Below are positions 16,121 through 19,524 of a stretch of 19,524 nt of DNA, in pieces. How positions within the stretch are numbered: the first letter of the stretch is position 1; every line of letters starts with the position of its first letter. Made by a program: the position numbers and the translations under genes. Source of the DNA: Gammaproteobacteria bacterium (GTDB taxonomy: Bacteria; Pseudomonadota; Gammaproteobacteria; Xanthomonadales; Xanthomonadaceae); contig JAAZHF010000139.1 in NCBI GenBank assembly GCA_012510865.1, forward strand, positions 1 through 19,524. The letters run 5' to 3'. The notes under the pieces were generated by a model. That model did not search any database and had not been told where the DNA came from. It saw nothing but the letters and a program-made list of their open reading frames with translations.

Positions 16121-17158
16121 TCAGCCGCCGGGACTGAACGCGATCGTGCGCCGGGTGGTGACCGGCTCGGGCACCGGCTCGAAGCGCCAGCGGCGGACGG
16201 CCGCGACCGCGGCGCGGTCGAACACGCGCGGCGGATCGGCGCGCACCACCCTGGCGTCGCTGACGCTGCCGTCGGGCGCGACGGTGAACTCGACCTGGAC
16301 CTCGCCCGACTGCGAGGCGCGCAGCGCGTCCACCGGATAGGTCGGCGCGGGCGTGCTCAGCGGCCGCAGCGTCGGCGCGGCCGCCGGTGCCTGGGCCGGT
16401 GCCGCGGCCTGCTGGGCGCGCCGCTGCTCCTCGGCGCGCTGCTCCGCGGCGCGACGCTCGGCGGCAAGGCGGTCGGCCTCGGCGCGGTCGGCGGCTTCGC
16501 GCTCGGCCGCCTGCTGCTGCTCGGCGAGCCGCTGGGCGGCGAGGCGCTGCTCCTCCGCCTGGGCGCGCTCGCGTTCCACCGCGAGCAGGCGCTGGCGCTC
16601 GGCCTCCTGCTCGGCGTTGAGCGCCTGCTGGGCGATGCGGCGCTGCGCGGCCTCCTGCGCGCTGGCGATGGTGGCCTGCAGCCGCGACAGCGCCGGGTGG
16701 TTGGCATCGGCGCGCGCGACCAGGGCGGCCAGGCGTCCGGCCTCGTCGAAGTCCTCGCGGTCGCGCGCCTGCTCGGTGGCGATCACCAGCATCGGCATCA
16801 GGTCGGTCAGCGCGCTGGCGACCGCGGCGTCGCCGGGCGACTTCCCGCGCAGGGCGAGGTAGTACTCGAGGGCGTTGTCGCCGGCCGGTGCGTACAGGCG
16901 GCTCTCGGCGTAGGCGGCCCGGCCGCGCTCGCGCAGCTCGTCGGCATCGAGCGCCGCCAGCGCGTCGGCCTGCGCCGCCACCTGGCCGGCGGCGTCCGGC
17001 GCCGCGTCCGCGGCCTGGGCGGCGTCGGGTCCGGCGCCGGCCCCGGCGCCGGGCGCCTGCTCATCCTTGCCGCATGCGGCAATGGCGAGGATCAGTGCCG
17101 CCGCCAGGGCCAGCCGAGGCAGGACCGGGCGCGCGGAGGCATGCTTGTTCAAGGACAT
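16121..17158 (-). CDS. TonB-domain lipoprotein with coiled coil
   Basis: The product is 345 residues. It starts with a lipoprotein signal (hydrophobic LALAAALILAIAAC, lipidated C29, then GKDE). An Ala/Gly/Asp-rich linker follows to about 65. A helical segment with Y-A/L spacing reminiscent of TPR units (RGRAAYAESRLYAP...DNALEYYLALR) spans about 75-165. A long Glu/Arg/Ala/Gln-rich coiled coil (about 165-255) precedes a Pro/Ala-rich spacer. The C-terminus (273-345) is a TonB fold: TYPVDALRASQSGEVQVEFT, VAPDGSV, FDRAAVAAVRRWRFEP. True TonB is anchored by an N-terminal transmembrane helix that contacts ExbB/ExbD; here the anchor is lipid, and no exbBD genes are nearby. A good ribosome site (ggggag, about 9 nt) supports the ATG at 17158. 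The role is unknown; energy transduction is doubtful. Confidence 0.85.
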   Translation of the reverse strand: MSLNKHASARPVLPRLALAAALILAIAACGKDEQAPGAGAGAGPDAAQAADAAPDAAGQVAAQADALAALDADELRERGRAAYAESRLYAPAGDNALEYYLALRGKSPGDAAVASALTDLMPMLVIATEQARDREDFDEAGRLAALVARADANHPALSRLQATIASAQEAAQRRIAQQALNAEQEAERQRLLAVERERAQAEEQRLAAQRLAEQQQAAEREAADRAEADRLAAERRAAEQRAEEQRRAQQAAAPAQAPAAAPTLRPLSTPAPTYPVDALRASQSGEVQVEFTVAPDGSVSDARVVRADPPRVFDRAAVAAVRRWRFEPVPEPVTTRRTIAFSPGG

Positions 17159-17223
17159 CGATTGGTACTCCCCCTGGTGTGCGGATGCGCACGAGTGCCT
17201 AGGACGCGACACGCGCGGCGGTT

Positions 17224-17229
17224 TGTCAA
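17224..17229 (-). promoter_or_regulatory. TTGACA -35 element upstream of the TonB-domain gene
   Basis: The minus strand reads a perfect TTGACA 66-71 nt before the ATG at 17158. At 17-19 nt spacing the sequence is cgtcctag, a poor -10, so the start point cannot be fixed. It lies just past the end of mnmE and would let this gene be transcribed separately. Confidence 0.4.
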
Positions 17230-17252
17230 CACCGCACGGCGCGGAACCCGCG

Positions 17253-18590
17253 CTATTTTCCGATGCAGAAGCGCGAAAAGATCTGCCCCAGCAGGTCGTC
17301 GGCGCCCATGCGGCCGGTGATTTCCCCCAAAGCGTGATGCGCGTCACGAAGTGATTCCGCGGCGAGCTCGAGCGTCTCGCCCTCGAGCGCCGCGGCCGCG
17401 GCCTCGAGGTCCAGCGCCGCGCGACGCAGCGCATCGACGTGGCGCGCGCGCGCGGTGAATTCGCCCTCGGTCGGCGCCCCCCCGTCGCCGACCACGAGCG
17501 CGTGCAGGCGCGCGTGCAGCGCCTCCATGCCCTGCCCCGTGCGCGCCGACAGCCGCAGCTCGCCCTCGGGGGGCGGAGGCGCGCCGGCCGGCAGCAGGTC
17601 GGCCTTGTTGTGCAGCCAGAGCACCTGCGGCGCGCCTTCGAGGTCGGCGGCGAGCGCGGCGCGGCCCGCCCCCGGGTCGCGCGCGTCGAGCACCGCGATC
17701 GCGAGGCCGGCGCGCTCCAGCTCGGCGCGCGCCCGGCGCATGCCCTCGCGCTCGATCGCATCGCCGCCGGCGCGCAGGCCCGCGGTGTCGACCAGCGTCA
17801 GCGCGGCGCCGTCGACGTGGACCGTCTCCCGCAGCAGGTCGCGCGTGGTGCCGGCGACGTCGGTGACGATCGCCCGCTCGCTTCCCGCCAGCGCGTTGAG
17901 CAGGGAACTCTTGCCGGCGTTCGGCGGGCCGACGATCACCGCGTGCAGGCCGTCGCGCAGGCGCCGGCCGCGATCGGCCTCGGCCAGCAGGGCGGCAAGT
18001 CCGGCGCGCGCGGCGCCAAGGCGCGCGGAAAGCTCCGCGCCGCCCAGCGTCTCCAGGGGCTCGTCGGCGAAATCGATCGCGGCCTCGGCGTGCACGCGGA
18101 TCGCGACCAGGGCCTCGGCCAGGTCCTCGACGCGACGTGAGAAGCGGCCGTCCAGCGAGCGCCGGGCGGCGCGGGCCGCGGTGAGGTCGGCGGCGGCGAT
18201 CAGGTCGGCGACCGCTTCCGCCTGCGCGAGGTCGAGGCGGCCGTTGAGGAAGGCGCGTTCGGTGAACTCGCCCGGCCGCGCCATCCGCGCGCCGAGCCCG
18301 CAGCAGCGCGCGACCAGGGCCTGCAGCAGCACCGGGCTGCCGTGTCCCTGCAGTTCCACGACGTCCTCGCCGGTGTAGCTGGCCGGCGCGGCGAACAGCA
18401 GGGCGATGCCGTCGTCGATCGCGTCGCCGGCGGCATCGCGGAAGCGCACGTGGTGGGCATGGCGCGGGCGCAGCGACCGCCCGCAGACCTCGCGCGCGAT
18501 GGCGCGGGCGCCGGGACCGGAAAGGCGGACGATGCCGACGCCGCCGCTGCCCGGGGGCGTCGCCACCGCGACGATGGTGCCGGTGGCCAT
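17253..18590 (-). CDS. mnmE: tRNA modification GTPase MnmE
   Basis: With MnmG, MnmE adds the carboxymethylaminomethyl (or aminomethyl) group to uridine 34 of certain tRNAs, which stabilises decoding of purine-ending codons. The product is 445 residues (E. coli 454). The N-terminal tetrahydrofolate-binding domain shows [20 protein letters not shown] and [25 protein letters not shown]. The inserted Ras-like G domain has G1 GPPNAGKSS (221-229, K227), G2 [10 protein letters not shown]3 DTAG and G4 NKAD. The C-terminus is the invariant FCIGK with C442. The ATG at 18590 is set by the family start ([14 protein letters not shown]). It lies 17 nt after yidC on the same strand, so the genes are likely cotranscribed. 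The stop is TAG. The frame is open further upstream, but only inside yidC. Confidence 0.97.
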   Translation of the reverse strand: MATGTIVAVATPPGSGGVGIVRLSGPGARAIAREVCGRSLRPRHAHHVRFRDAAGDAIDDGIALLFAAPASYTGEDVVELQGHGSPVLLQALVARCCGLGARMARPGEFTERAFLNGRLDLAQAEAVADLIAAADLTAARAARRSLDGRFSRRVEDLAEALVAIRVHAEAAIDFADEPLETLGGAELSARLGAARAGLAALLAEADRGRRLRDGLHAVIVGPPNAGKSSLLNALAGSERAIVTDVAGTTRDLLRETVHVDGAALTLVDTAGLRAGGDAIEREGMRRARAELERAGLAIAVLDARDPGAGRAALAADLEGAPQVLWLHNKADLLPAGAPPPPEGELRLSARTGQGMEALHARLHALVVGDGGAPTEGEFTARARHVDALRRAALDLEAAAAALEGETLELAAESLRDAHHALGEITGRMGADDLLGQIFSRFCIGK

Positions 18591-18607
18591 GGCCGCCCCG
18601 CGCCCGG

Positions 18608-19524
18608 TCAGTCGCCGGAGGCGGTGGCCCTGGCCGGCGCCGGCTCCGCGTACTTGCGGATCAGCCACCACTGCTGCAGCAGGCCGAGCGCGCCGTTGGT
18701 GACCCAGTACAGCACCAGGCCCGACGGGAAGAAGATCATGAAGACGCCGAACACGAGCGGCATCAGCTGCATCATCTTCTGCTGCATCGGATCCATGCCG
18801 ACCATCGGCGTGAGCTTCTGCGTCGACCACATCACGATGATGTTGAGCACCGGCAGGATCAGCCAGGGGTCGCGCGCGGTCAGGTCCTGGATCCAGCCGA
18901 TCCACGGCGCGTGGCGGAGCTCGACCGACTCCAGCAGAACCCAGTACAGCGCGAGCCAGATCGGCATCTGCAGCAGCACCGGCAGGCAGCCGCCCACGGG
19001 ATTGATCTTCTCCTTCTTGTACAGCTCCATCATGGCGACCTGGAACTTCTGCTTGTCGTCGCCGTAGCGCTCCTTGAGCTGCTGGATGCGCGGCTGGAAG
19101 CGGCGCATCTTCGCCATCGACTGGTACTGGGCCTTGGACAGCGGGTACATCACCGCCTTGACCACCAGCACCAGGCCGATGATCGACCAGCCCCAGTTCT
19201 GGAACAGGCCGTGGAGCTTGTCGAGGATCCAGAACAGGCCCTCGCCGAGGAAGGCGAACAGGGCGAAGCGGCTGTAGTCGACCGCGCGGTCGAGGCCGGG
19301 CACCTGCTGCGCCTTGATCTGGCCGACCAGCTTCGGGCCGACCCAGAGGCGGGCGCTGGTGGTGGCCTCGGCGCCGGGGGCGACGGCCAGGCCGGGTCCG
19401 ACCTCGCGGATCAGGTACTGGGGCGCGCCGGTGGCGCCGGTGGTGGTCTGCAGGGAAACCGTGACCTCGTCGTTCGCGCCCGGGATCCAGGCGGTGAAGA
19501 AGTGGTGCTGGAGCATGGCGAGCC
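18608..19524 (-). CDS. yidC: Membrane protein insertase YidC, C-terminal part (5' end outside window)
   Basis: YidC inserts and folds inner-membrane proteins, alone or with SecYEG. The window holds about 304 residues of the C-terminal part; the gene continues beyond base 19524. The first visible residues, [13 protein letters not shown], correspond to the end of the periplasmic P1 region of proteobacterial YidC. The catalytic membrane core follows: [15 protein letters not shown] (with the helical hairpin leading on to GDDKQKFQ and [18 protein letters not shown]), [56 protein letters not shown] and [21 protein letters not shown]. The C-terminal tail is short ([16 protein letters not shown]) and not very basic. 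The frame is intact throughout. The next gene on the same strand is mnmE. Confidence 0.97.
   Translation of the reverse strand, partial: LAMLQHHFFTAWIPGANDEVTVSLQTTTGATGAPQYLIREVGPGLAVAPGAEATTSARLWVGPKLVGQIKAQQVPGLDRAVDYSRFALFAFLGEGLFWILDKLHGLFQNWGWSIIGLVLVVKAVMYPLSKAQYQSMAKMRRFQPRIQQLKERYGDDKQKFQVAMMELYKKEKINPVGGCLPVLLQMPIWLALYWVLLESVELRHAPWIGWIQDLTARDPWLILPVLNIIVMWSTQKLTPMVGMDPMQQKMMQLMPLVFGVFMIFFPSGLVLYWVTNGALGLLQQWWLIRKYAEPAPARATASGD

Noticed and set aside
16380..16700. Possible tandem DNA repeat (recurring gcgctgctcctcggcg-like units)
   Set aside because: It is the coding DNA of the Glu/Arg/Ala/Gln coiled coil in the TonB-domain protein. Units are irregular and explained by protein composition.
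17239..17253. Hairpin gcgcgg-aac-ccgcgc at the mnmE stop codon as a terminator
   Set aside because: Only a 6-bp stem with a 3-nt loop, touching the stop codon, with no T-run behind it on the minus strand. It is likely chance in GC-rich DNA.

Overview
The window is a very GC-rich (roughly 70% by eye), densely coded stretch of bacterial chromosome. The proteins that can be compared from memory (Icd, AceK, TatD, HrpB, YadG/YadH, MnmE, YidC) resemble gammaproteobacterial versions. Together with the GC content, several in-house lipoproteins and at least one start that looks leaderless, this suggests a Lysobacterales (Xanthomonadales) organism of the Lysobacter/Luteimonas type. That assignment is an inference, not a proof. 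I count fifteen genes. No tRNA, rRNA, insertion sequence, prophage, CRISPR array or integrase was seen. No gene-free stretch exceeds about 120 bases.

Layout: 1-337 (+) is the 3' end of icd, followed after 13 nt by aceK (351-2117), the kinase/phosphatase that regulates Icd. Next on the same strand come a methyltransferase-like lipoprotein (2147-3028) and, abutting it, an RluE-type 23S rRNA pseudouridine synthase (3029-3586). A strong hairpin and a separate receiver/histidine-kinase hybrid (3704-4804) follow. A small membrane protein (4812-5198) and the helicase hrpB (5304-7835) lie on the minus strand. hrpB diverges from tatD (7929-8726), whose -10 box sits directly in front of its ATG. A secreted protein built on a threefold internal repeat (8805-9884) converges on the yadGH ABC exporter operon (9919-11687, minus). 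yadG diverges from a flavin reductase (11760-12536) across a symmetric -10 element. A lipoprotein alpha/beta hydrolase (12598-14112) is followed after 1 nt by a NatAB-type ABC exporter (14114-16038). A bidirectional terminator separates this from a TonB-domain lipoprotein (16121-17158, minus). The minus-strand genes mnmE (17253-18590) and yidC (18608 to the window edge) complete the window. The yidC-mnmE pair is commonly near the chromosomal origin, with rnpA, rpmH and dnaA on the far side of yidC.

Functionally this is mostly core metabolism and housekeeping: TCA/glyoxylate branch-point control (icd-aceK), RNA modification (rluE-like, mnmE), envelope biogenesis (yidC), nuclease/helicase functions (tatD, hrpB) and two ABC-2 exporters. 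I did not find an obviously new defence, mobile or biosynthetic system. The points most worth a second look are the three-repeat secreted protein, the TonB-domain protein anchored as a lipoprotein, the exported methyltransferase-like lipoprotein, the shared divergent promoter at 11727-11733, and the leaderless start of tatD.
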